Part shown: positions 27,938-36,091 of the stretch, one piece after another | How positions within the stretch are numbered: the stretch's first letter is position 1 | How the letters are laid out: each line of letters opens with the position of its first letter | Origin: Roseateles saccharophilus | GTDB lineage: Bacteria; Pseudomonadota; Gammaproteobacteria; Burkholderiales; Burkholderiaceae_C | NCBI RefSeq assembly: GCF_004342485.1 | Contig: NZ_SMBU01000018.1 | Location: 34,243 to 98,242 of the forward strand | DNA length: 64,000 bases | Direction: 5' to 3' | Made by a program: the position numbers and the translations under genes | The notes under the pieces: generated by a model | What the model was told of the DNA's origin: nothing | The model's input: only the letters and a program-made list of their open reading frames with translations | Databases searched by the model: none

Positions 27938-28284
27938 TGACCCACCAGGGCAGCTGCCATTGCGGCCGCATCAGGTTCGAGGTCGATGGCCACATCGACT
28001 CGGCGCTTTCCTGCAATTGCTCGATCTGCCAGCGCAAGGGCTCGCTGCTGTGGTTCGTGCCGCGCGCCGCGCTGCGCCTGCTGATGCCGGAGAGCGACAC
28101 AGCCGTCTACACCTTCAACAAGCACGTCATCCAGCATCGTTTTTGCCCGACATGCGGCATCCACCCCTATGGCGAGGGCAAGGGGCCGAACGGCGCTGCG
28201 ATGGCGGCGATCAACCTGCGCTGTCTGGAGGACATCGACCTGGACGCCGTCCCCATCACTCGCTTCGACGGGCGCGCGCTCTGA
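27934..28284 (+). CDS. GFA-family zinc protein (CENP-V/Gfa fold)
   Basis: 116 residues. Zinc-binding cysteine pattern of the family: GSCHCGRIRFEV, SCNCSICQRKG, and FCPTCGIHPYGEG. Gfa was first described as a glutathione-dependent formaldehyde-activating enzyme, but most members have no proven activity. The ATG at 27934 overlaps the SRPBCC stop (ATGATGA, with a second ATG at 27937), so the three genes arsR-SRPBCC-GFA form one unit. Confidence 0.9.
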   Translation: MMTHQGSCHCGRIRFEVDGHIDSALSCNCSICQRKGSLLWFVPRAALRLLMPESDTAVYTFNKHVIQHRFCPTCGIHPYGEGKGPNGAAMAAINLRCLEDIDLDAVPITRFDGRAL

Positions 28285-28291
28285 CGCGGCT

Positions 28292-28651
28292 TCAGGCCGC
28301 GTCGAACAGCGGGATCAAGTGCGGCCGGCCGGCCACCAGCGTCAGCACGCGGCGCGGCCGGCCGAGCTTCAGGTATTGATTGCCGTTGCGCGTCGCGCGC
28401 TCGACCGCGGCGCGCGTGGCCTCGAGCAGGGCGGTCAGCAGCGGGCGCTCGCCCTGGCATTGCGAACGCGGGATGACGAGACTCAGGTCCATGCTGCGCC
28501 GTCCCGTCGTGCCGGGCTCGAGTTCTAGGCGCGCCTTGACGACCAGGATCGACGGGGTGCGCAGCGTGACGTCGAGGTCGACGTCGATGTGCTGGTCTTC
28601 CGCCACCGGCAGGGCCGGTACGGACGGGGTGGGGCAGGGGGCTTGGAACAT
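28292..28651 (-). CDS. Hypothetical protein
   Basis: 119 residues; no family recognised. The chain begins MFQAPCPTPSVPALPVAED, has a beta-rich centre (HIDVDLDVTLRTPSILVVKA) and a helical stretch LLTALLEATRAAVERATR before a basic C terminus (LKLGRPRRVLTLVAG). No signal peptide or membrane helix. A GAGGA site 8 nt before the ATG supports the start. It is convergent with the GFA gene and precedes nothing on its strand within 280 nt. Confidence 0.6.
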   Translation of the reverse strand: MFQAPCPTPSVPALPVAEDQHIDVDLDVTLRTPSILVVKARLELEPGTTGRRSMDLSLVIPRSQCQGERPLLTALLEATRAAVERATRNGNQYLKLGRPRRVLTLVAGRPHLIPLFDAA

Positions 28652-28728
28652 GGCCCGAATCCTCGCGGCGGACGGCGTAATGCCCTGTGGGGCGCGCCGC
28701 TGCCTGGCTGTAGGACGATGCCGGTCGA

Positions 28729-28962
28729 TCAGGCCAGCGGCGTGGCGAGCTTGATGGTCGGCCGTTTGAACAGCAGACCGATCAGCGCATGCGCGAAGAA
28801 ATAGTCGTTGCGCAGCTTGTCACCCAGCGTGTCGAGTTCGACCCGGCCCTGCGGGTCGCAGGGGAAGGCCAGGCCGGCGACTTGGTCCGTCATGGACTCG
28901 AAGTGCAGTAGGTGGGGGAGCAGTCCCCCGTCGCAGGAGGACTGGGGTGGTTGCATGTTCAT
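28729..28962 (-). CDS. Small hypothetical protein
   Basis: 77 residues, beginning MNMQPPQSSCDGG; not recognised. The centre (VAGLAFPCDPQGRVELDTLG) and the C terminus (YFFAHALIGLLFKRPTIKLA) contain two cysteines in all and one hydrophobic patch, but no convincing membrane helix. A GGAGG site 6 nt before the ATG supports translation. It lies 77 nt upstream (in transcription) of the preceding hypothetical gene and may be co-transcribed with it. Confidence 0.55.
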   Translation of the reverse strand: MNMQPPQSSCDGGLLPHLLHFESMTDQVAGLAFPCDPQGRVELDTLGDKLRNDYFFAHALIGLLFKRPTIKLATPLA

Positions 28963-29194
28963 CGTGAGCCTCCAGCCTTAAAACGGCAGGGCAATCGACG
29001 AGGTTGACTGTGCGCTGCTGCGGGCCGCCGCATGTAGGCGGGCTCGAGGGCCGGATGTACGCCGCGAGGCGGGCCCGTGTAGGACGGTCTTGGCGCCCCG
29101 TGCGCCGTCCTTGGCAGGGCGCGGCCTCGTCCTGCAGACAGCGCCCCGATAGCCTCGGCCCGATCCACGCAGTGTGCCGGGCTTGCCGATGGCG
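28963..29194. other. Intergenic gap without gene
   Basis: 232 nt between the small hypothetical gene and the tamB stop. No reading frame, tRNA or clear terminator was found. GC-rich short dyads are present but none has a T-run. Confidence 0.4.
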
Positions 29195-32100
29195 TCAATT
29201 CCACTTCCACTGCCAGATCACGTCCAGCGCGTTGTCGTCGCCGCCCTGGGCGCGCAGCGTGAAGCGCTGGGCGATGCGGTAGATCAGCTGCCAGGAGCCC
29301 GTCGTCGCGTTCAGGCTGCGCTCGTAGCCCACGTACCAGCGGCGCGAGAGCTGTTTGCCCAGGCGCACGATGGTGGCGCGGGTGTCGTCGTCGCTCTGGG
29401 CCAGCGAGAGTTCGTCCAGCCCGAGGTTGCGCAGCACCTTGCCCGTCGGGCCTTCGCCCTCGCCGCTGAGCAGGGCCAGCGCGGCGCGCTGCAGCAGGGC
29501 CGTGTCGGTGCGGCCCAGGCCGTCGGGCCCGCGGCCGAGCAGCAGCCAGGAGAGCTTGTCGGTGTCGGCCATGTCGGGCTCGGAATAGAGGCTCACGCGC
29601 GGCGCCAGCGCCGTGCCGCCCACGCGCACGCCGACGCGGATGTCCAGGTTGGGCCGCACGGCCAGCAGGTCCAGCGCCGGGTTGTCGAAGGCGCCGTTGA
29701 AGCTGATGTCGCTGCGCTCGATGTCCAGCTTCTGCCCGTAGGCCGCGTACTGGCCGCCGTTGGCGTCGAGGTGGCCGGTCACACGCAGCGGGCCGTTGTT
29801 CTGCGTTGCCTTCAGCTCGCCGCGCAGCTTGGTCGTGAGGCCGCGCCCGCGCACCTTGAAGTCGCTGCCGAAGTCCACGGCGAGGTTGACGATGCTGTTG
29901 CGCGCCGCTTTGGGCGCCGGCGGCGCGGTGGGCGCCGCGTCGCCCGTACCGCGCAGCACGGTCACGTCGTCGGCCAGGGCCGGCGCGTCGGCGCGGCTGA
30001 AGTCGAACAGGCCCTCGTCGGCACGCAGCCTGCCGTCGAGCTTCAGGCCCTGGGCGTCGAGGTCCAGCGTGGCCTCGCCGCTGGCGACGATGCGGCGGTC
30101 CACGCGCGACAGCACGCGCAGCCTGTCGGCGCTGAGCTGGATGTGGGCGCTGGGCTGGGCGCCGAGCTCGGCCCGGCCGCTGGCGCGCAGCCAGCCGTCG
30201 CCGCCGCGCGCCTCCAGCCTGGACAGCTCGGCATGCTGGCCCTTCAGGTCCAGCGCGAAGCGGCCCTCGGTCACGTCCACGCCGTAGAGCAGGTGGCGTA
30301 GGGCCAGGCCTTCGCCCTCGGCGCGGCCGGTCAGGTCGGGGGCGCCCAGGCGGCCGCCGAACTGCACGGTGGCCGCCGCGCGCCCGCCCAGGCGCCAACC
30401 CGCCGGCACCCAGCGGCCCCAGGTCGCGAGGTCGGCCACGTTGGCCTGCAGCACCCCCTCCATCGGCGTGCTCGCGTCCGGCCACAGGCCGCTCGGGCGC
30501 AGCGTCAGCGCGCCGCCGAGGCTGCCGAGATCCTTGCCGGCGAGGCCTTCGGCGATGCGCCAGACGCCGTCGCGCACGTTCAGCGCGATGCGCAGGTCGG
30601 TCAGGCCGAGCGCACGCGGGCCGAACTCGTCGGTCACGCGCAGGTCGCCGCCCTGGCGTTCGATCAGCAGCTCGGCCGTGAGCCGGTCGTTCAGCAGCAG
30701 CGCGGCGTGGCCGGCCATGCGCAGGTCGCCGCCCCAGCCGAAGTCGGGCTGCCAGCGCGCCAGCAGCGGCGCCACGGCGAGGTCCTCGAGCTGCAGGTCG
30801 GCGCGCGCCTCGGGATGCTCGCCGCCGGTCCAGCTCAGGGCCTGCCAGCGCACGAAGGCGCCGCCCACCTCGGCGCGGCCCGGCTCGGCCGTGAGCTGCG
30901 GGCCGTTGCCGGCCCAGCGCAGGCCGATGTCGCTCGCGGCCAGCAGGGCCGGCGTGCCGGGGCGCAGTGGGCCGATGTCGAGCCGGGCGACGCGGCCGGC
31001 CCAGGCCTGGCCGTCCCAGCGGCCGTGGGCCTGGAGCTGGGCATTGATGTCCCAGTCGCCGGCGTCGCGCGGCACGCGGCCGGCGACCCGGGCCTTCAGC
31101 TCGTGGGCGCCGCGCCGGCCCTGCAGGTCGATCTGGATGCCGGCGAGCTGGGCATGCGGGCTGCGCAGCTGGCTGACGTCGAGACTGAGCGCGGCGGGCC
31201 CGTCGCCATCGGCACCGGGCAGGGGCAGCTCCCAGCGTGCCCTGGCGCTGGCGACGCTGCTGCCCAGGGCCTTGGCCGAGGCCAGGCTCATCTGCCCGCT
31301 GCCGCCGGCCTGCCAGCCCTTGGCCGTGCGTGCGAGCTGGTAGCTGCCATCGGCGTCAAGCTGGCCGGCCACGGGCTGCTGCCCGAATAGTGCGAGGACG
31401 GGGTTGAGCTCGGCCAGCGCGCCGGCCTTCAGCGTGGCGGTGCCGGCGATGGTGTCGGCGCGGGCCTGGCCGCTGGCCTGGATGCGGTTGCTGCCGAGCC
31501 GGGCATCGATGTCGAAGGCGGCGGGGTCGGCGGCGCGCTCGCGCTTCAGCGTGGCGTGGCCGTCCAGCGCCAGGCCGGCGAGCTGGCCCGGCAGCAGGCG
31601 GGCGTCGACGCTGCCGCTCAAGCTGGCCGGCGTGCTGCCGCGCAGGTCGATGGTGGCGTCGGCATTGAGCCGGGTTGGGCCGGGCAGGCGGGCCCAGGCC
31701 GAGGCGGGCGCGCCGCGCCACAGCAGATGCGGGTCGAACTGGCGCAGCTGGGCCTGGAGCTGGGCGGCGCCGGCGGTGTCGACCCGGCCGCTGGCCTGCA
31801 GCGTCGCGTCGCCGCTGGCGAGCTGGAGGGTCTCGATCTGCCACTGCCTGCCTTCGCCCTGCACGCGGGCCAGCAGGCGCAGCGGGCGCTGCTGCAGCGT
31901 GCCGGCGAGGTCCAGCCGCGCCGCGAGCGGGCCGGCCTTGCTGCCGGACAGTGTCAGCGGGCCGTCCAGCCGCGCCGGCGTGGCGCGGGCGTCCAGCGCC
32001 TCGGGGCGCAGGCCCTGCACGCGCGCGTCGAGCTGCCAGCGGCCGTCGGCGCTGCTCGCGTCATACCGGCCCTGGCCGCGTACGCGGGCGCCGCCGGGCA

Positions 32101-33085
32101 GCTCGGCGTCCAGCGTGGTCAGGCGCAGGTGGGTGGGCTGGTCCGGGCGGCCGGCCAGCGCGATGGCGATGCGGGAGACGGGCAGGGCCTGCTGGTCCCA
32201 GCGGCCTGCCGCGGCGTTGTGCAGCTCGGCCTGCAGGCTGGCTTCGGCGTCGTAGGCCGGGGCCTTCAGCTCGGCCTTGCCGCTCAGGGCCGTGCGTGGC
32301 AGGCCGGGCGCGAGGGGGGCGAGGTCGAGCCTGTCGGCCTGCAGCCTCAGTGCGTTGACGGGCCAGCGCGCGAAGGGCTGGATCTCGCCGTCGGCCTGCA
32401 GCGCCTGGTGGGCGGCCTCCAGCCTGGCCTTGGCCTTGAGCCGGGCGAGCGGGCCGTTCAGCGTGGCGACGGCGGCCCAGGGCAGTTCGGTTGCCTCGGC
32501 CTGCTGCAGGCGCAGCGTGGCCTCCGTCTGCAGCGGCGCGGCGCTGGCGATGCGGGCCTCGCCGGCCAGGGTCAGGTGTTGCCAGCGCGCGGCCTTGAGC
32601 TGGAGGTGGTGGACGCCATCGCGGGGCAGGTCGATCTGCGCATCCAGGCCGAGCAGCGGGGCCTGGTCGGGCGCCCAGCTCAGCTTTGCGATGCGCAGGC
32701 TGGCGATGTGCACGGCCACCGGCAGGCCGAGGTCGGCAGGCGCGGCCAGCGGGGTGTCGCTGGGCTGGCTGCGCAGGTTCACTTCGTCCGCGGCCAGTTC
32801 GCGGGCCGACAGCTGGCGTTCACCGACGCCGACGTCCAGGCCGGCCCAGCGCAGGCCGCGCAGCTCGGCCGAGCCGCCGGCCCAGCTGACGACGACGCGG
32901 CGGGCGCTGAAGTCGCCCAGCAGCGCGCCCTCGGGCGCCTCCACCTGCACGCCGGGCAGGCGGGCGAGCAGCCAGGCGCTGCCGGCCGGGCGCTGCAGCA
33001 GCCAGCCGACGAAGGCCGTGGCGGCGGCGAGCAGCAGGGCCAGCGCGATCAGGCCGACGCGCAGCAGGCGCAGGGAGCGCGTCAT
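29195..33085 (-). CDS. tamB: Translocation and assembly module protein TamB
   Basis: 1,296 residues, normal for TamB. One N-terminal inner-membrane helix (about 6-28) is followed by a very long, repetitive beta-rich periplasmic body (AsmA-like repeats of the kind LDIGPLRPGTPALLAASDIGLRWAG) and the conserved DUF490 C terminus (LAVRPNLDIRVGVRVGGTALAPRVSLYSEPD, then LLLGRGPDGLG and a final WQWKWN). Landmarks are quoted in part. TamB bridges the inner membrane to TamA and takes part in outer-membrane protein insertion and phospholipid transport. It overlaps the tamA stop by 4 nt and is the last gene of the operon. Confidence 0.95.
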   Translation of the reverse strand: MTRSLRLLRVGLIALALLLAAATAFVGWLLQRPAGSAWLLARLPGVQVEAPEGALLGDFSARRVVVSWAGGSAELRGLRWAGLDVGVGERQLSARELAADEVNLRSQPSDTPLAAPADLGLPVAVHIASLRIAKLSWAPDQAPLLGLDAQIDLPRDGVHHLQLKAARWQHLTLAGEARIASAAPLQTEATLRLQQAEATELPWAAVATLNGPLARLKAKARLEAAHQALQADGEIQPFARWPVNALRLQADRLDLAPLAPGLPRTALSGKAELKAPAYDAEASLQAELHNAAAGRWDQQALPVSRIAIALAGRPDQPTHLRLTTLDAELPGGARVRGQGRYDASSADGRWQLDARVQGLRPEALDARATPARLDGPLTLSGSKAGPLAARLDLAGTLQQRPLRLLARVQGEGRQWQIETLQLASGDATLQASGRVDTAGAAQLQAQLRQFDPHLLWRGAPASAWARLPGPTRLNADATIDLRGSTPASLSGSVDARLLPGQLAGLALDGHATLKRERAADPAAFDIDARLGSNRIQASGQARADTIAGTATLKAGALAELNPVLALFGQQPVAGQLDADGSYQLARTAKGWQAGGSGQMSLASAKALGSSVASARARWELPLPGADGDGPAALSLDVSQLRSPHAQLAGIQIDLQGRRGAHELKARVAGRVPRDAGDWDINAQLQAHGRWDGQAWAGRVARLDIGPLRPGTPALLAASDIGLRWAGNGPQLTAEPGRAEVGGAFVRWQALSWTGGEHPEARADLQLEDLAVAPLLARWQPDFGWGGDLRMAGHAALLLNDRLTAELLIERQGGDLRVTDEFGPRALGLTDLRIALNVRDGVWRIAEGLAGKDLGSLGGALTLRPSGLWPDASTPMEGVLQANVADLATWGRWVPAGWRLGGRAAATVQFGGRLGAPDLTGRAEGEGLALRHLLYGVDVTEGRFALDLKGQHAELSRLEARGGDGWLRASGRAELGAQPSAHIQLSADRLRVLSRVDRRIVASGEATLDLDAQGLKLDGRLRADEGLFDFSRADAPALADDVTVLRGTGDAAPTAPPAPKAARNSIVNLAVDFGSDFKVRGRGLTTKLRGELKATQNNGPLRVTGHLDANGGQYAAYGQKLDIERSDISFNGAFDNPALDLLAVRPNLDIRVGVRVGGTALAPRVSLYSEPDMADTDKLSWLLLGRGPDGLGRTDTALLQRAALALLSGEGEGPTGKVLRNLGLDELSLAQSDDDTRATIVRLGKQLSRRWYVGYERSLNATTGSWQLIYRIAQRFTLRAQGGDDNALDVIWQWKWN

Positions 33086-34893
33086 AGCGTGATCCCCACA
33101 CTAAAGTGCAGCCGCCACTTGCCGGTTTCCTGCGCACGCGCGAAGTCCACGCGCAGCGGGCCGACCGGGCTGCGCCAGCGCAGGCCGGCGCCGACGCCGA
33201 CGGCGGCGTGGTAGTCCGCCCAGCGCGAGGCGGCATTGCCGGCGTCAACGAACAGCGCGCCCCACAGGCTGGGGAAGCTCATCGTGAAAGGCCGCGCGAT
33301 CTCCAGGCTGCCGGTGGCCAGCACGCGGCCGCCGACGGTCAGGCCATTGCGCTGCGGGCCCAGGCTGCGGTAGGCATAGCCGCGCACGGAGTCGTCGCCG
33401 CCGGCGAGGAAGAGCAGCTTCTCGGGCACGCCGACGAGGTCATGCGCGACGACCTGGCCCAGCTCGGCGCGGGCCGATCCGTACCAGTTGGCGCCTAGCG
33501 GCTTGTAGGCGCCGAGCTTGAGCTGCAGGCGCGCGAACGGCCCGCTGTCGTCGCTGCCGCCGCCATGTGCATAGCCCAGGCCGACGAGGGCCAGGCCCTG
33601 GTAGCCGTCGGTGGGCAGCAGGCTGCTGTCCAGGCGGCGGCGTATCCACTGCTGATTGACGGACAGCGCGAGGTTGGTGTTGACCTGGCCGCCGGTCGTT
33701 TCGCGGGCGCGCAGCAGCTCGACATAGCTGAGCCTCTCGTCCTGCGTGGATTCGTAGAGCCGGCCCAGGCGCAGGCCGAGGTTGGTGGCGACGGTATCGG
33801 CGGAGTGGTCCTGCTCGAACTGCATGGACGCGAGGTTGCGGTGCAGGTCGGGCTGGGGGTGGGAGCTGAGTTCGAGCTCGGCGCTGTTCAGCGCGCGGCT
33901 GAGCTGCAGCTTGCTGCGTGCGCGCACCGGCAGGTCGAAGGGGCGGCGGTGCATGTGCTCGACGCTGATGCTCTGGCCGTTGTTGCTGTGGTAGCCGACG
34001 GCGACGGTGGCCTGCTGCAGCGCCGACTCGGTGACGCTGACCTGCACGGGCATGCTGCCGTCGGCGTCCGGTGCGTCGGCCAGCAGCTGCACGCGCACCG
34101 CGTCGAAGAGCTGGGTCTTGGCCAGGCGCTCCTGGAACTCGGCCAGCTTCTGCTCGGTGTAGGCGTCGCCGGTGGCGAAGCCGGCCAGGCGCTCGACGGT
34201 CTCGCGGTTCTGGCGCTTCAGGCCCTCGATGCGCAGCGCGCCGAGCCTGGCGCGGTTGCCGCTGGCGAGCGCGAGGTGGAGCTCGGCGGTCTGGGCCTCG
34301 GGGTCGACACGGGCCGCCGTCTCGCCCCACTGCGCCAGCGGAAAGCCGCCGGTGCGCGCGCGCAGCAGCAGATCGCTCTTGCCCGCCGCCCATTGCGACT
34401 GCGTGAACGCGGCGCCTTCCTTCAGCGGCCAGGCCTGGCGCAGGCTGTCGCGCAGGGCCTTGACCTCGTCCGCGGCCAGGCCCTCGGTGAATTCGAGCTC
34501 GAGCTTGCCGACCCGCATGACGGGGCCAGGCCTGACGACCAGGCGCAGCCGGGTCGCGTCGTCGGGGTCGTGGCTGACCTCGGCCTTGGCATTGAAATAG
34601 CCCTCGGTCTCCAGCAGGGCCTCGGCCTGCGCGGGCGCGGCGGCGGCCAGGCGGGCCAGCTCGACGCGGCTCAGAGCCGCCTCGCTGGCGCGGTAGCGGG
34701 CGAGGTCGAGATGCTGCTGCAGCAGCGCGCGCAGGTCGCCGGCGCGTTCGCCGTCGACGCGGATGTCGAGGCTGTAGACCGCGGGCGCGTCGGCCGGGAT
34801 GTCGGGTGCGGGCTGGGCTTGCGGCGCGGGCGCCTTCGTCGCACAGCCGCTCAGTACCGCCATGAGCAGCAGCGCGGCGACGAGACGCGTCAT
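33082..34893 (-). CDS. tamA: Outer membrane assembly factor TamA, with lipoprotein-type signal
   Basis: 603 residues: N-terminal POTRA domains (about 40-260, e.g. LLETEGYFNAKAEVSHDPDD and GLKRQNRETVERLAGFATGD) and a C-terminal 16-strand BamA/Omp85 barrel (about 270-603), with the family signature SVRGYAYRSLGP and terminal FSVGITL. Unusually, the signal peptide ends in a lipobox, AVLSGC (Cys17), so the N terminus is predicted to be lipid-modified, as in TamL of Bacteroidota. Partner of TamB, encoded next with a 4-nt overlap; it also overlaps the upstream VWA gene stop (ATGA). The barrel and gene pair make the TamA call firm; lipidation is inference. Confidence 0.93.
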   Translation of the reverse strand: MTRLVAALLLMAVLSGCATKAPAPQAQPAPDIPADAPAVYSLDIRVDGERAGDLRALLQQHLDLARYRASEAALSRVELARLAAAAPAQAEALLETEGYFNAKAEVSHDPDDATRLRLVVRPGPVMRVGKLELEFTEGLAADEVKALRDSLRQAWPLKEGAAFTQSQWAAGKSDLLLRARTGGFPLAQWGETAARVDPEAQTAELHLALASGNRARLGALRIEGLKRQNRETVERLAGFATGDAYTEQKLAEFQERLAKTQLFDAVRVQLLADAPDADGSMPVQVSVTESALQQATVAVGYHSNNGQSISVEHMHRRPFDLPVRARSKLQLSRALNSAELELSSHPQPDLHRNLASMQFEQDHSADTVATNLGLRLGRLYESTQDERLSYVELLRARETTGGQVNTNLALSVNQQWIRRRLDSSLLPTDGYQGLALVGLGYAHGGGSDDSGPFARLQLKLGAYKPLGANWYGSARAELGQVVAHDLVGVPEKLLFLAGGDDSVRGYAYRSLGPQRNGLTVGGRVLATGSLEIARPFTMSFPSLWGALFVDAGNAASRWADYHAAVGVGAGLRWRSPVGPLRVDFARAQETGKWRLHFSVGITL

Positions 34894-36089
34894 TTGCTCA
34901 GCAGCCGCATTGCGCCTTCCAGGCCGGAGAGGGTCAGCGGGAACATGCGCTGCTGCATCAGTTGCTGGATCAGCGCGATGCTCTGCCGGTACTGCCAGAC
35001 GCCTTGCGGCTCGGGGTTGATCCACGCGTACTTGGGGAAGGCGTGGGTGAGGCGCTGCAGCCATTCGGCGCCGGCCTCGTCGTTGTTGTACTCGACGCTG
35101 CCGCCGACCTGCAGGATCTCGTAGGGGCTCATCGTCGCGTCGCCGACGAAGATGAGCTTGTAGTCCTTGTTGTACTTGCGGATCAGGTCGAAGGTGTTGA
35201 GCTTCTCGGCAAAGCGGCGGCGGTTGTTCTTCCAGACGAAGTCGTAGACGCAGTTGTGGAAGTAATAGAACTCCAGGTGCTTGAACTCGCTCTTGGCGGC
35301 CGAGAACAGCTCCTCGACGCGGTGGACGTGCTCGTCCATCGTGCCGCCCACGTCCATCAGCAGCAGCACCTTGACCTTGTTGTGGCGCTCGGGCTGCATG
35401 CGGATGTCCAGCATGCCGGCGTTGGCGGCCGTGCCGTGGATGGTGCCGTCCAGGTCGAGCTCCAGCTCCGAGCCCTCGCGCGCGAAGCGGCGCAGCCGCC
35501 GCAGCGCGACCTTGATGTTGCGCGTGCCCAGCTCCAGCGTGTCGTCGTAGTCGCGGTAGGCGCGCTGCTCCCAGACCTTGACGGCACTCTTGTTGCCGCC
35601 TCCGCCCGATTTCGCGCCGATGCGTACGCCCTGCGGGTTGTAGCCCGAGTTGCCGAAGGGGCTGGTGCCGCCGGTGCCTATCCAGCGGTTGCCGCCCTCG
35701 TGGCGCTCCTTCTGCTCCTCGAAGCGTTTTTTGAGCGTCTCCATCAACTCGTCCCAGCCCATCTTCTCGATGGCGGCCTTCTGCTCGGGCGTGAGCTCCA
35801 GCTCCAGGGTCTTCCTCAGCCACTCCAGTGGCACCTCGGCCGTGAAGTCGGTCAGCATCTCCACGCCCTTGAAATAGGCGGCGAAGGCGCGGTCGAACTT
35901 GTCGTACTGGGTCTCGTCCTTGACGAGGCTGGCGCGGGCCAGGTGGTAGAAGTCGTCGATGGAGGCCACGCCGCCATCCTCCGGGCCGGCGATGACGCCG
36001 GCCTGCAGGGCCTCGAGCAGGGTCAGGTACTCGGGCACCGTCACCTTGAGCTTGGCGGCGCGCAGCGTGTAGAAGAACTGGATCAGCAT
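34890..36089 (-). CDS. CoxE-type von Willebrand factor A protein
   Basis: 399 residues. The N-terminal helical half (about 1-190) contains LIQFFYTLRAAKLKVTVPEYL; the C-terminal VWA domain carries a metal-site motif of the form LLLMDVGGTMDEH (DxGGT in place of the classical DxSxS), followed by FYYFHNCVYDFVW and LIFVGDATMSPYEI. CoxE-type proteins work with MoxR AAA+ ATPases as metal-insertion or assembly chaperones, and a moxR gene heads this operon. Here they sit with tamA-tamB, hinting at a role in envelope protein assembly, which is inference. Starts 2 nt after the S9 peptidase stop. Confidence 0.88.
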   Translation of the reverse strand: MLIQFFYTLRAAKLKVTVPEYLTLLEALQAGVIAGPEDGGVASIDDFYHLARASLVKDETQYDKFDRAFAAYFKGVEMLTDFTAEVPLEWLRKTLELELTPEQKAAIEKMGWDELMETLKKRFEEQKERHEGGNRWIGTGGTSPFGNSGYNPQGVRIGAKSGGGGNKSAVKVWEQRAYRDYDDTLELGTRNIKVALRRLRRFAREGSELELDLDGTIHGTAANAGMLDIRMQPERHNKVKVLLLMDVGGTMDEHVHRVEELFSAAKSEFKHLEFYYFHNCVYDFVWKNNRRRFAEKLNTFDLIRKYNKDYKLIFVGDATMSPYEILQVGGSVEYNNDEAGAEWLQRLTHAFPKYAWINPEPQGVWQYRQSIALIQQLMQQRMFPLTLSGLEGAMRLLSK

Positions 36090-36091
36090 CG

